Below, one piece after another: positions 1 to 8,113 of a stretch of DNA of 21,489 bases. The DNA lies in contig DBWT01000053.1 in NCBI GenBank assembly GCA_002309035.1, positions 6,812-28,300 of the forward strand. Direction: 5' to 3'. The translations under genes were made by a program, and so were the position numbers. Position 1 is the stretch's first letter; the number at the start of each line of letters is the position of its first letter. This DNA is from Caryophanales bacterium UBA1231. GTDB lineage: Bacteria > Bacillota_I > Bacilli_A > ML615J-28 > CAG-313. Under the pieces are notes generated by a model. That model made no database searches. It was not told the origin of the DNA and worked only from the letters and a program-made list of their open reading frames with translations.

Positions 1-222
1 AGAAAAATCATTAATTCATGCTATGAATTAGGAAAACAAACACTAATTGAAAACAAATCACTTCTTGATCTTATAGCAAAACACCTAGTTGAAATTGAAA
101 CACTTAATAAAGAAGATATTGAAGAATTAGTTAACACTGGTCAACTTGCTTGGTGGGAAAAGAAAAAAGCAAAACTAAATGAAGCAACTCCAGCCCCTGA
201 ACAAGAACCAAAAGCTGAATAA
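1..222 (+). CDS. ftsH: ATP-dependent zinc metalloprotease FtsH, C-terminal end (partial)
   Basis: An open frame enters from the window's left edge and ends at TAA 220-222, giving the last 73 residues of a protein. The stretch reading as ELGKQTLIENKSLLDLIAKH, followed by a LVEIETLNKEDIEEL-type segment, matches the end of the FtsH peptidase domain. In Bacillus FtsH the corresponding segment is a helix bearing 'ILTENRDKLELIAQTLL' followed by 'KVETLDAEQI'. The remaining tail (about residues 50-73) is Lys/Glu/Pro-rich and disordered-looking, as is common in FtsH. FtsH is a membrane-bound AAA+ protease that degrades misfolded membrane proteins and some regulators. The AAA and HExxH zinc regions lie outside the window, so the assignment rests on the C-terminal segment alone. 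The stop lies 2 nt before the next gene, so the two are probably co-transcribed. Confidence 0.82.
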   Translation, partial: RKIINSCYELGKQTLIENKSLLDLIAKHLVEIETLNKEDIEELVNTGQLAWWEKKKAKLNEATPAPEQEPKAE

Positions 223-224
223 TT

Positions 225-479
225 ATGCGTCTAGATAAATTTCTAAAAGTTTCAAGAATCATTAAAAGAAGAACTTTAGCCAAAGATGCTGCTGAACAAG
301 AAAGAGTATTTGTCAATAATCTTCCAGCAAAGCCTTCCAAAGATTTAAAAATAGGCGATCATATTACTATCTATTTTGGTAAAAAAATCGTTGAAATAGA
401 AGTTCTTAATTTAAATAATTCAACGAAAATCAAAGATGCAGAATTAATGTATAAATTAATAAAAGAAGAGGAAAAATAA
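225..479 (+). CDS. rqcP: S4-domain RNA-binding protein RqcP (YabO/Hsp15 family)
   Basis: This 84-residue protein begins MRLDKFLKVSRIIKRRTLAK and continues with an ERVFVN..PAKPSKDLKIGD..TI segment. That is the S4 RNA-binding fold that makes up almost the whole of RqcP (B. subtilis YabO, 86 residues). By family knowledge, RqcP binds obstructed 50S-peptidyl-tRNA complexes with RqcH and supports C-terminal poly-alanine tailing of stalled nascent chains. Its partner RqcH is not in this window. There is no clear Shine-Dalgarno sequence. The start lies 2 nt after the upstream ftsH stop, so translational coupling is likely. A strong hairpin terminator begins at its stop codon. Length and fold leave little doubt about the family. 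E. coli Hsp15 (HslR) is a related alternative name. Confidence 0.9.
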   Translation: MRLDKFLKVSRIIKRRTLAKDAAEQERVFVNNLPAKPSKDLKIGDHITIYFGKKIVEIEVLNLNNSTKIKDAELMYKLIKEEEK

Positions 480-503
480 AAACTGGCTTTAACCAGTTTT
501 TAT
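478..503 (+). terminator. Rho-independent terminator after rqcP
   Basis: A 9-bp perfect stem (478-486 AAAAACTGG with 493-501 CCAGTTTTT) has a 6-nt loop, and its 3' arm is itself a U-run followed by more A/T. It starts inside the rqcP stop codon and ends 12 nt before the maf start codon, so it should end or attenuate the ftsH-rqcP transcript. Confidence 0.75.
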
Positions 504-513
504 TATTATATAT

Positions 514-1050
514 ATGATTTATTTAGCATCATCATCACCTAGAAGAAAGGAAATCTTCGAAAAAGCTAATTTAACATTTAAAATCGAAGTAATGCCAACT
601 GAAGAATTCTTCAACAAGGAATTACCACTTGAAGAGGCATTACTAGATATAGCTTATCAAAAGGGTCTTCCCGTATCTAAAAAACATCCTAATGATTTAG
701 TTGTATCAGCAGATACTGTTGTAATCATCAACGATGAAATCTTAGGGAAGCCTAAATCACTTGAAGAAGCAAAGGGAATGTTAAATAAATTAAGTGGCAA
801 ATGTCATTTTGTTAAAACATCAGTATGTATGTTTCAAGGAAGTGTGGTAAAACAATTTATTGAAACGACAAAAGTTTATTTTAAAACACTAACAAATGAT
901 GATATTGAAACATATCTTAAAGAAGAAAATGTCTTAGATAAAGCAGGTGCTTATGCGATACAATCAAAAATGCAAGTAGTCGATCATATTGTGGGAAGCT
1001 ACTCTAATGTAATGGGTTTTCCAATAGAGACATTTTTAAAGAATTTATAA
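514..1050 (+). CDS. maf: Maf family nucleoside triphosphate pyrophosphatase
   Basis: This 178-residue protein has the full set of Maf signatures: N-terminal IYLASSSPRRKEI, VVSADTVVIINDEILGKP (Asp67 is probably the catalytic/metal residue), LDKAGAYAIQ, and C-terminal GSYSNVMGFPIETF. Maf proteins are cytosolic house-cleaning pyrophosphatases. Members with the KAGAYAIQ signature (YhdE type) mainly hydrolyse dTTP, UTP and modified pyrimidine nucleotides. Some Maf proteins also affect septum formation. Length is close to the usual 180-195 residues. The start is fixed by homology, because family members begin almost exactly MIYLASSSPRR. Oddly, no Shine-Dalgarno sequence precedes it, only AT-rich DNA directly after the rqcP terminator (see findings). 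It is convergent with hslO. Confidence 0.93.
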   Translation: MIYLASSSPRRKEIFEKANLTFKIEVMPTEEFFNKELPLEEALLDIAYQKGLPVSKKHPNDLVVSADTVVIINDEILGKPKSLEEAKGMLNKLSGKCHFVKTSVCMFQGSVVKQFIETTKVYFKTLTNDDIETYLKEENVLDKAGAYAIQSKMQVVDHIVGSYSNVMGFPIETFLKNL

Positions 1051-1116
1051 TGCTGAATTCTAATGCATTTGTATTATTTTAGTAATAATAAAGATACATA
1101 TAGATATGAAATAACA

Positions 1117-1146
1117 AAAGAGTAAGAAAATTAAATCTTACTCTTT
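1117..1146. terminator. Bidirectional terminator between convergent maf and hslO
   Basis: A 10-bp perfect stem (1117-1126 AAAGAGTAAG with 1137-1146 CTTACTCTTT) encloses a 10-nt loop. A pyrimidine-rich TCTTTTAAT stretch follows on the plus strand. The right arm overlaps the last codons of minus-strand hslO, so it can serve maf and, less ideally, hslO. The 66 nt between the maf stop and this stem hold nothing I recognise. Confidence 0.6.
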
Positions 1147-2015
1147 CTTTCTTTTAATATTTTTTCTAAATCATCTTTTGTGAAGGTATATTCTTTACCG
1201 CAGAAATTACAAACAGTATGTGCACCTTCATCTTCTTCGATCATTTCTTGTAAATCTTTTGCATCTAGTGTTTTTAAACCATTTCTAAATCTTGCTTTAG
1301 AACATGTACATTTGAATTTTACAGGAACTGTTTCGATGATTTCAAAAGATTCATCGCCAAGCATTTTACCAATTTCTTCGACAGACATCCCTAATTTAAA
1401 CATATTAGATATTGTTGGAATATCTTTTAGTTTGTTTTCTAAAGCTGTAATCACTTCATCAGATGTATTTGGTAAAAGTTGAATGATGAAACCACCTGCT
1501 GAAATGGCACGATTATCTTCACCAACTAATACACCTAAAGAAACCGATGATGGAACTTGTTCAGATACAGATAAATAGTAAGCAAAGTCTTCAGCAAGTT
1601 CACCATTAATAATTGGAATTGTTCCAATAAAAGGTTCTTTTAACTTTAAATCTTTGATAACAGATATATATCCCATTGATCCAACAGTTTCTTTAACATT
1701 TAATTTTTGTAAATCATTGTATTCAAAATGACAGTATGGATTGTGACAATAGCATCTCATATGACCATGTGCATCTGCCTCAGCCATAATTAAACCAATT
1801 GGTCCATCACCTTCAACTTTGACTGTTACTGTCTCTTCAAGTTTTAACATACCACCCATCATTACTGTAAATGCACTAACGCGACCAACAGCAGCAAGCG
1901 CACTTGGGTAGTATTTCAAGCGATCACCAATTTCATTTAATGCTTCATCACATCTAACTACATATATTCTTACTTGTTTATCATAAGCTAAAGCTTTTAA
2001 CAAAACATTATCCAT
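1131..2015 (-). CDS. hslO: Redox-regulated chaperone Hsp33
   Basis: This 294-residue protein matches Hsp33 in length (about 290). It carries the diagnostic C-terminal zinc/redox switch CTC (Cys236, Cys238) and CNFC (Cys269, Cys272). In Hsp33 these four thiols bind zinc in the reduced state, and form disulfides under oxidative stress to turn on holdase activity. The N-terminal core (GDGPIGLIMAEADAHG, SVSLGVLVGED) is also typical. The start ATG at 2015 is preceded by a good AAGGAG Shine-Dalgarno sequence. The gene is downstream of yebC on the same strand, with a hairpin terminator between them and no obvious promoter of its own, so expression may be by read-through. Unusually, the core contains an extra Cys/His cluster at residues 83-96, where Bacillus Hsp33 has none (see findings). 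Confidence 0.95.
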   Translation of the reverse strand: MDNVLLKALAYDKQVRIYVVRCDEALNEIGDRLKYYPSALAAVGRVSAFTVMMGGMLKLEETVTVKVEGDGPIGLIMAEADAHGHMRCYCHNPYCHFEYNDLQKLNVKETVGSMGYISVIKDLKLKEPFIGTIPIINGELAEDFAYYLSVSEQVPSSVSLGVLVGEDNRAISAGGFIIQLLPNTSDEVITALENKLKDIPTISNMFKLGMSVEEIGKMLGDESFEIIETVPVKFKCTCSKARFRNGLKTLDAKDLQEMIEEDEGAHTVCNFCGKEYTFTKDDLEKILKERKSKI

Positions 2016-2035
2016 AGTAACTCCTTATTTAAATA

Positions 2036-2059
2036 AAAACCAAACAAATGTTTGGTTTT
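2036..2059 (-). terminator. Terminator/attenuator between yebC and hslO
   Basis: A 10-bp perfect stem pairs 2036-2045 with 2050-2059 around a 4-nt loop (plus-strand arms AAAACCAAAC and GTTTGGTTTT). Read on the minus strand it is followed by TTTTTATTT, a good U-tract. It lies 5 nt past the yebC stop and about 10 nt before the hslO ribosome binding site, so it should end most yebC transcripts or attenuate hslO. Confidence 0.7.
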
Positions 2060-2063
2060 ATTT

Positions 2064-2801
2064 TTATTCTTCACCTACTGGTAAATTTGAAATATTGTGG
2101 AAGAAATCTTGAACATCATCGATTTCATCAAGCATTCCTTGAAGACGTTCTAATTGAGCAAATTCTTTTTCTTCAGTTAATTCAACATAAGTTTCAGGAA
2201 CATATGTAACAGTTGCTTCTAAGAATTCAATACCAGGTTTTGCTGCTTCAAGAGCCTCTTTGATTTCGTTGAAATCATCACTCTTACCATAAACAGTAGT
2301 AATACCATCTTCTGATTGAATATCTTCAAAATCAACTTCAGCCATCATTAGTGCTTCTAAAGTTTCATCTTCTGAGAAGTTTTCGAAAGAGAAAACTGAA
2401 TAGTAGTGGAACATATGTCTAACAGAACCACTAACACCTAGTTTACAACCACATTTTGTTAAAGCAATTTTAACAGCTGTCATTGTTCTATTTTCATTAT
2501 CAGTTAAGCATTCAATCATAATTAAACTATTTGCTGGACCAAATGCTTCATAACGAACAGGATAATATGATTCCATTGAACCACCTTTTGCCTTTTCAAT
2601 CGCTCTCTTGATTGTATCAGCATTTACTTGTTCTCTTTTGGCTTTTTCTATTTCTCTTTTTAATGCTAAATTAGATTCTGGGTCAGGAACACCACTCTTT
2701 GCAGCCATATAGATACTACGGCTATATTTGTTGTTTAGTTTTGATTTTGCTGCAGCGGTTTTTGCCATTGATGCAGCACGAACTTCATGCGCTCTACCCA
2801 T
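2064..2801 (-). CDS. yebC: YebC/PmpR family protein (TACO1-like translation or regulatory factor)
   Basis: This 245-residue protein begins MGRAHEVRAASMAKTAAAKS, continues with AAKSGVPDPESNLALKREIE and DTIKRAIEKAKGG, and has the conserved block YEAFGPANSLIMIECLTDNE followed by NRT. These are the YebC family hallmarks. The N-terminus belongs to the MGR-type branch also seen in Clostridia and Mollicutes, not the MAGHSKW branch. Family members have been described as DNA-binding regulators (PmpR) and, more recently, as ribosome-associated factors that relieve stalling at proline stretches. The branch here cannot decide between these roles. The start has a strong AAGGAG site, and a TGCTATAAT extended -10 lies 36 nt upstream. 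Length fits the family (about 240-250). Confidence 0.93.
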   Translation of the reverse strand: MGRAHEVRAASMAKTAAAKSKLNNKYSRSIYMAAKSGVPDPESNLALKREIEKAKREQVNADTIKRAIEKAKGGSMESYYPVRYEAFGPANSLIMIECLTDNENRTMTAVKIALTKCGCKLGVSGSVRHMFHYYSVFSFENFSEDETLEALMMAEVDFEDIQSEDGITTVYGKSDDFNEIKEALEAAKPGIEFLEATVTYVPETYVELTEEKEFAQLERLQGMLDEIDDVQDFFHNISNLPVGEE

Positions 2802-2836
2802 AAATTAAATCTCCTTTTTCATATTTTTAACGTCTT

Positions 2837-2845
2837 ATTATAGCA
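2837..2845 (-). promoter_or_regulatory. Extended -10 promoter for yebC
   Basis: On the minus strand this reads TGCTATAAT, a perfect -10 with the TGn extension. No good -35 box is spaced correctly; a TTGAAC lies too far upstream. It is 36 nt from the yebC start codon. Confidence 0.6.
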
Positions 2846-2902
2846 TAAAAATAACGATATAAAAAGTTATTTGTTCAATTTTTTTATTATTTTCTATTTT
2901 GG

Positions 2903-2931
2903 TTGAAAAAAAGATATAATTATTATATAAT
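2903..2931 (+). promoter_or_regulatory. Consensus sigma-A promoter of the hypothetical-M16C-lysS operon
   Basis: A TTGAAA -35 (2903-2908) and a perfect TATAAT -10 (2926-2931) are separated by exactly 17 nt. Transcription would start near 2938, giving a leader of about 20 nt before the first gene. A second TATAAT at 2915-2920 lies in the spacer and has no matching -35. Confidence 0.8.
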
Positions 2932-2956
2932 TAAATAATATGAAAGGCATAACTTT

Positions 2957-3505
2957 ATGGATACTTACAAAGACTATCAAAGATTTAAAGAAGACAATTT
3001 AGAAATATTAAAAATGATAAAAAACAATGGTGAAAATACATATCTTTTAATCGAAGATGTGATTGTTGTTTTAGATTATATTGCTAAAGAAGCTGAAAAA
3101 AACACAAAGCTTGAACCAGAATTATATGAAATATTTGATTATGGCTATGCCTTTTTAGCAAACATTTTAGATGAAATTACATATATTAGTCATGATTACT
3201 TAGATAATGATGTTCTCATGTTTCGAAAATATGACCGATTAGTTACTTACTGGTTTTACATTCAAGATCTTCAAGGTTTCATTGAATCAGAAATCGAAGA
3301 TCACAATGTAGAACACTTAAAATCATCAATTAATGAATTAGATCATTTATTAGATGAAATTGATGAAATTTTTAGAAATAGAAAAGATACATCAGAAGAA
3401 CTATTTAATCACTTTGAAGAAATTATTTCAAAATGTAATCCAGACTTAAAACATAAAGACTCTTTCACAATCTTTTCACTCATTAGAGAGGACTTAGTAT
3501 TATGA
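2957..3505 (+). CDS. Uncharacterised acidic helical protein in the M16C peptidase operon
   Basis: I do not recognise this 182-residue protein. It is rich in Glu, Asp, Leu and Ile, has no signal peptide or membrane segment, and looks almost entirely alpha-helical. The segment around residues 125-150 (SSINELDHLLDEIDEIFRN) has a heptad-like, possibly coiled-coil character. Aromatic residues cluster near the middle (YWFYIQDLQGF). A weak AAAGG site lies 9 nt before the start. Its TGA stop overlaps the ATG of the next gene (ATGA, 4 nt), so it is translationally coupled to the M16C peptidase. It is the first gene after a consensus promoter. The context suggests a cytosolic partner or accessory protein of the peptidase, but that is inference only. 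Confidence 0.8.
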   Translation: MDTYKDYQRFKEDNLEILKMIKNNGENTYLLIEDVIVVLDYIAKEAEKNTKLEPELYEIFDYGYAFLANILDEITYISHDYLDNDVLMFRKYDRLVTYWFYIQDLQGFIESEIEDHNVEHLKSSINELDHLLDEIDEIFRNRKDTSEELFNHFEEIISKCNPDLKHKDSFTIFSLIREDLVL

Positions 3506-6390
3506 TATTAAACAATAATAAATATGCATTAATCAAACAAGAAGAAATCAAAGATATTGAATGCTCAGCATATCTTTTAGAACACGTTAAAACAAAAGCA
3601 CAAATTGTGATTTTAGAAAATAAAGATCAAAACAAAGCATTCACAATTGGTTTTAAAACACCTGTCAATGATTCTACTGGTGTTTGTCACATTATCGAAC
3701 ACACAGTATTAGCTGGTTCTAAGAAATACCCTGTTAAGGAACCTTTCTTGGAATTAATGAAATCAAGTTTAAATACTTTTTTAAATGCGATGACATATCC
3801 AGATAGAACAATTTATCCTGTTTCTAGCTGCAATATGCAAGATTTCAAAAACTTAATGGATATATATCTTGATGCTGTTTTCAACCCATCGATTTATCAA
3901 AAAGAAGAAATCTTCATGCAAGAAGGTTGGCACTATGAACTTGAAAATGAAAATGCACCTATCACAATTAATGGTATAGTATACAATGAAATGAAAGGCG
4001 CATATTCAACACCTGAAGATTATTTATTCCGCTTAACTAATAGTGCAATTTTTAAAGATACTGAATATAACAATGAATCTGGTGGAGATCCTAAAGATAT
4101 CCCTAATCTAACTTATAAAAACTTCTTAGATTATCACCAATCACACTACAATCCAACAAATTCAGTAATTGTTCTATATGGTGATATGGATTATAACGAA
4201 AGACTTGAATATTTAGACAAAGAATATTTAGGTAAATATGATTATATATCTAATAACTTCAAGATTACAGAACAAACTCCATATAAGGAACTTTATAAAG
4301 TAGAAGATAAATATCAATTACCAAAAGGTGTTGAAAACAAAAACAAAACATACTTTTCATATGCATTTGGAATGCCACACAACCTAACTGAAGAAGAATT
4401 ATCAGCTTTAACAATTATCAATACAGCCCTATTCGAAGTAAATGGAGCACCAGTTAAAGAAGCAATTCTTAATAAAGGTTTAGGTAGTGTTGTATCTTCA
4501 TACTTTGATCGTGAGCTTTATCAACCTAATTTAGCTATTGTTTTAGAAGAAGCTAATGAAGACCAAGATGAAGAATTCAGAAACACAATTGATGAAGAAA
4601 TCAAAAAGATCATAAAGAACAAATTAGATCGTAAAACTTTAGAATCTATTATTTCAAAAGCCGAATTTGCCTTTAAAGAAAAGAACTTTGGTAAAGTCTC
4701 AAAAGGTATTTATCATGCCTTAACAATCATCAGCAATGTTTTCTACAATCAAAATCCATTTGCTGGTCTAAGTCGTGATGCAATATTTAAATTTCTAAGA
4801 GAAAAACTTGATACTAATTATTATGAAGAAATCTTAGAAAAATATATATTAAACAACAAACATAAAGCATTTGTTAAATTAATACCATCTCTTACAAAAA
4901 ATGATGAAGATGATTTAGCTTTAAAAAATAAACTTGCTCAATATAAAGCCTCTTTAACAGAAAAAGAAATCAAAGAATTAGTTGAAAAAACTAAACATAT
5001 CATTTCTTATCTTCAAAAAGAAGACACAAAAGAAGAACTTGAAACAATCCCACAATTAAAAACAAGCGATGTTGATTTAAGCGTTGATGATATCAGAAAC
5101 GAAGAAGAAACAATCGATAATACATTAGTATTAAAACACAATTACGAAACTAATGGTATTGTTTATATTGATTTCAACTTTAAACTTGATAATCTAACAG
5201 AAGATAACTACAAAACATTAGGTTTATTTGGTAATTTCTTATTCATGCTTTCTACTAAAAACATGAAATATGAAGAATTATCAAAAGAAATAGATATTCA
5301 CATTGGTCGTCTTGGCCAAGGTGTTACAGTTTATCCAAAAACTGATGAAACTTATCTTTCATTTAGATTCAGCGTATTAAAAGAAGAAGTTTCAAATGCT
5401 TTAAATATCGTAAAAGATGTTTTCTTAAATACAGAATTTGATGATTTAAAACAAATCAAGAAGTTGATGCAAAACAGAATATCTGAACTTGAATCTAACT
5501 TTAATTATAGTGGAAATGTTGTAGCTAGAACATATGCTCTTTCGAAATTCAACAAGAATGCATATATTCAAGACCTAATGACTGGTGTTCGTCATTATGA
5601 TTTCTTAAAAGAATTAGTTAATGATGAAAACAAATTAAACAATGAATTAAATGTTAATTTAGTTAAAATGTTAAAAACAATTTTCACAATTGACAATTTC
5701 ACAATTGATTTAACTTGTAATGATGAAACATATCGTGAAGTTCTTCCACTTGTTTTAAAGTTTAAAGAAGTTCTAACAACTAATAAATATGATGGATCAT
5801 TCACATTTAAGAAAGATAACCAATCAACATTCTTTAAAACACCATTTAATGTTAACTATTGTGCTCTAGCATTCGATGCTGAAAAACCATTGAGTGGCAC
5901 GCGCTTAGTCGCATCAAAAATTCTAAATACTGATTATTTATGGAAAAAAATCAGAGTTTTGGGTGGTGCATATGGCGCAGGTATTAGCTTGAATGAATAT
6001 GGTTTAATTCAAATGGCATCATATCGTGATCCTAAATTAGATCAAACATTAAATGTTTATAAAGATATTCCAACATATCTTGAAGAACTAACATTGACAC
6101 AAGACGATATTAATCGTTATATCATCGGTACTATTGGTGACAATTACTATCCTAAGTCAGTTTCATCTTTAGCATCATTCAGTCATTTGTGTTATAAACT
6201 TGGCAAAAACCAAGAAGATTTAGTAAAAGAAAAACAAGAAATCTTAAATACTTCATTAAAAGATATCAAAGCATATATCGATATTTTCAAAGAAAAGCTT
6301 CAAAATGCTTCTATAACAATTATTGGTAATGAGGAATCTTTAAAACATGCTGAGTATCATTTTGATGATGAACAAGATTTACTTAAATAG
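3502..6390 (+). CDS. M16C family zinc metallopeptidase (presequence protease/falcilysin-like)
   Basis: This 962-residue protein has the inverted zinc motif HxxEH as HIIEH (residues 63-67), followed by an EPFLELMKSSLNTFLNAMTY segment (80-99) and PDRTIYPVSS. The NEMKGAYS block contains Glu163, the likely third zinc ligand by comparison with plant PreP. The C-terminal half carries the M16C-associated region and a late GGAYGAGISLNEYG...ASYRDP block that resembles the substrate-cradling half of these enzymes. Full length (950-1000) and layout fit PreP, falcilysin and bacterial 'insulinase family' peptidases, which degrade peptides inside a closed two-part chamber. No signal peptide is seen, so it is probably cytosolic and recycles peptides. 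It ends in TAG, which overlaps the AGGAG site of lysS. Confidence 0.93.
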   Translation: MILNNNKYALIKQEEIKDIECSAYLLEHVKTKAQIVILENKDQNKAFTIGFKTPVNDSTGVCHIIEHTVLAGSKKYPVKEPFLELMKSSLNTFLNAMTYPDRTIYPVSSCNMQDFKNLMDIYLDAVFNPSIYQKEEIFMQEGWHYELENENAPITINGIVYNEMKGAYSTPEDYLFRLTNSAIFKDTEYNNESGGDPKDIPNLTYKNFLDYHQSHYNPTNSVIVLYGDMDYNERLEYLDKEYLGKYDYISNNFKITEQTPYKELYKVEDKYQLPKGVENKNKTYFSYAFGMPHNLTEEELSALTIINTALFEVNGAPVKEAILNKGLGSVVSSYFDRELYQPNLAIVLEEANEDQDEEFRNTIDEEIKKIIKNKLDRKTLESIISKAEFAFKEKNFGKVSKGIYHALTIISNVFYNQNPFAGLSRDAIFKFLREKLDTNYYEEILEKYILNNKHKAFVKLIPSLTKNDEDDLALKNKLAQYKASLTEKEIKELVEKTKHIISYLQKEDTKEELETIPQLKTSDVDLSVDDIRNEEETIDNTLVLKHNYETNGIVYIDFNFKLDNLTEDNYKTLGLFGNFLFMLSTKNMKYEELSKEIDIHIGRLGQGVTVYPKTDETYLSFRFSVLKEEVSNALNIVKDVFLNTEFDDLKQIKKLMQNRISELESNFNYSGNVVARTYALSKFNKNAYIQDLMTGVRHYDFLKELVNDENKLNNELNVNLVKMLKTIFTIDNFTIDLTCNDETYREVLPLVLKFKEVLTTNKYDGSFTFKKDNQSTFFKTPFNVNYCALAFDAEKPLSGTRLVASKILNTDYLWKKIRVLGGAYGAGISLNEYGLIQMASYRDPKLDQTLNVYKDIPTYLEELTLTQDDINRYIIGTIGDNYYPKSVSSLASFSHLCYKLGKNQEDLVKEKQEILNTSLKDIKAYIDIFKEKLQNASITIIGNEESLKHAEYHFDDEQDLLK

Positions 6391-6399
6391 GAGATTATT

Positions 6400-7893
6400 A
6401 TGGAAAATCAAATAAAAGATTTATCTGAACAAGAATTAGTGAGACGTGGAAAACTCGAAAACCTTAAAGCCCAAGGAATTGACCCATTTGGTCACAAATT
6501 TGTAAGAAGCGATAATTCTAAAACTTTAAAAGATAAATATGCGAACTATTCAAAAGAAGAATTACTTGAAATGAATGTTAAAGCAGCTGTTGCTGGTCGT
6601 ATTATGACTAAACGTTGTAAAGGCAAAGTTGGTTTCATGCATATTCAAGACCAAGAAGGTCAACTACAAATCTATTTAAGATTTGATGTTTTAGGAGAAG
6701 TTGAATACAATCTATATAAAACTTGTGATATTGGTGATATTGTTGGTATTACTGGTGATGTTATGAGAACAGATACTGGTGAATTAACAATTAAAGCTGA
6801 ACATTACATTCATCTATCAAAAGCTCTTCGTCCACTTCCTGAAAAATTCCATGGTTTGCAAGATAGAGAAGAAGCTAGAAGACATCGCTATGTTGATTTA
6901 ATCATGAACGAAGACGCGAGAAGAATTGCATACACTAGATGTAAAATCATCAGAGCTATTCAACATTATTTAGATAATTTAGGTTATATTGAAGTTGAAA
7001 CACCAGTCTTAAATCCAATCTTAGGTGGAGCTGCTGCACGTCCATTTATTACACATCACAATGCGTTAGATATGGATTTCTATCTAAGAATTGCTACTGA
7101 ACTATACTTAAAACGTTTAATCGTTGGTGGTATGGATGCTGTTTATGAAATAGGTCGTCTATTTAGAAATGAAGGTATGGACTCAACTCATAACCCAGAA
7201 TTCACAACAGTTGAAGCATATCTTGCGTATGGCGATTTATCAGATATGATGGATTTAGCTGAAGGATTATTTATTCATATCGCAAAAGATATTATTGGTA
7301 AAGATACATATGTTTTCAATGGCCATGAAGTAACAATCAAAGGTCCATTCAAGAGAGTTCATATGGTTGATGCTATCAAAGAACAAACAGGTATTGACTT
7401 CTTCAAAATTAACGATTTAGCTGAAGCTTTAAAACTTGCTGAAGAACATCATATTGAAGTTCCAAAACATCAAAAATCAATTGGACATATTATCAATTTA
7501 TTCTTTGAAAAATATGTTGAAGAAACACTAATTCAACCTACTATTCTATATGGTCACCCATTGGATATTTCTCCACTTACTAAGAAGAATCCTGATGATC
7601 CTCGTTTTGTTGATCGTTTTGAATTATTTATCGGCGGAAAAGAATTTGGTAATGCCTATACAGAGTTAAATGATCCAATTGATCAAGAAGAAAGATTCTT
7701 AAATCAATTAAAAGAAAAAGAACTAGGTAATGATGAAGCTAATGAAATGGATACAGACTTCATCGAAGCACTTGAATATGGTATGCCTCCTACAGGCGGA
7801 ATTGGTATTGGAATCGATAGATTAGTTATGCTTTTTACTGAAACTGAAAGCATTAGAGATGTTATTCTATTCCCTCATATGCGTAATAAATAA
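6400..7893 (+). CDS. lysS: Lysyl-tRNA synthetase, class II
   Basis: This 497-residue enzyme charges tRNA-Lys with lysine. The N-terminal OB-fold anticodon-binding domain (about residues 50-155) includes a [20 protein letters not shown] segment. The class II catalytic core follows: motif 1 region [18 protein letters not shown], motif 2 [20 protein letters not shown] (starting at residue 255), and motif 3 [16 protein letters not shown] (about 463-478). The length is typical (490-500). The start lies 9 nt after the peptidase stop, with an AGGAG site overlapping that stop codon. It is the last gene of a three-gene operon and is followed by a strong terminator. No T-box leader precedes it, and the 9-nt gap leaves no room for one. 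Confidence 0.97.
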   Translation: MENQIKDLSEQELVRRGKLENLKAQGIDPFGHKFVRSDNSKTLKDKYANYSKEELLEMNVKAAVAGRIMTKRCKGKVGFMHIQDQEGQLQIYLRFDVLGEVEYNLYKTCDIGDIVGITGDVMRTDTGELTIKAEHYIHLSKALRPLPEKFHGLQDREEARRHRYVDLIMNEDARRIAYTRCKIIRAIQHYLDNLGYIEVETPVLNPILGGAAARPFITHHNALDMDFYLRIATELYLKRLIVGGMDAVYEIGRLFRNEGMDSTHNPEFTTVEAYLAYGDLSDMMDLAEGLFIHIAKDIIGKDTYVFNGHEVTIKGPFKRVHMVDAIKEQTGIDFFKINDLAEALKLAEEHHIEVPKHQKSIGHIINLFFEKYVEETLIQPTILYGHPLDISPLTKKNPDDPRFVDRFELFIGGKEFGNAYTELNDPIDQEERFLNQLKEKELGNDEANEMDTDFIEALEYGMPPTGGIGIGIDRLVMLFTETESIRDVILFPHMRNK

Positions 7894-7909
7894 TTAATAT
7901 GAAATTCGA

Positions 7910-7945
7910 AAATCTAAGGAAGTATTGATTTCCTTAGATTTTTCA
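7910..7945 (+). terminator. Rho-independent terminator after lysS
   Basis: A 12-bp perfect stem pairs 7910-7921 with 7930-7941 (core TCTAAGGAA / TTCCTTAGA) around an 8-nt loop. It is followed by T residues that continue from the 3' arm. It closes the operon that starts at 2903. Confidence 0.85.
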
Positions 7946-7973
7946 TTTATCAAAAATAAAAATGTCTTTTTTC

Positions 7974-8002
7974 TTTACAATGATTATGATTTATAGTATA
8001 AT
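7974..8002 (+). promoter_or_regulatory. Consensus promoter of the tRNA-Tyr/tRNA-Gln operon
   Basis: A TTTACA -35 (7974-7979) and a perfect TATAAT -10 (7997-8002) are separated by 17 nt. The predicted start is near 8009, about 10 nt before the mature tRNA-Tyr 5' end, as expected for a stable-RNA promoter. Confidence 0.8.
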
Positions 8003-8018
8003 AATATAGCAAACATAT

Positions 8019-8103
8019 GGAAGGGTAGCGAAGTGGCTAAACGCGGTGGACTGTAAATCCACTCTCTCCGAGTTCGGTGGTTCGAATCCACTCCCTTCCA
8101 CCA
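8019..8103 (+). tRNA. tRNA-Tyr (GTA)
   Basis: The acceptor arms GGAAGGG (8019-8025) and CCCTTCC (8093-8099) pair fully. The discriminator is A, and CCA is encoded at 8101-8103. The D-stem is GCG/CGC, and the anticodon stem GTGGA/TCCAC holds the loop CTGTAAA with anticodon GTA. A long class II variable arm precedes a T-arm with the TTCGAAT loop. Sequence and structure closely follow Bacillus tRNA-Tyr. Confidence 0.97.
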
Positions 8104-8113
8104 TTTTTTTAAT

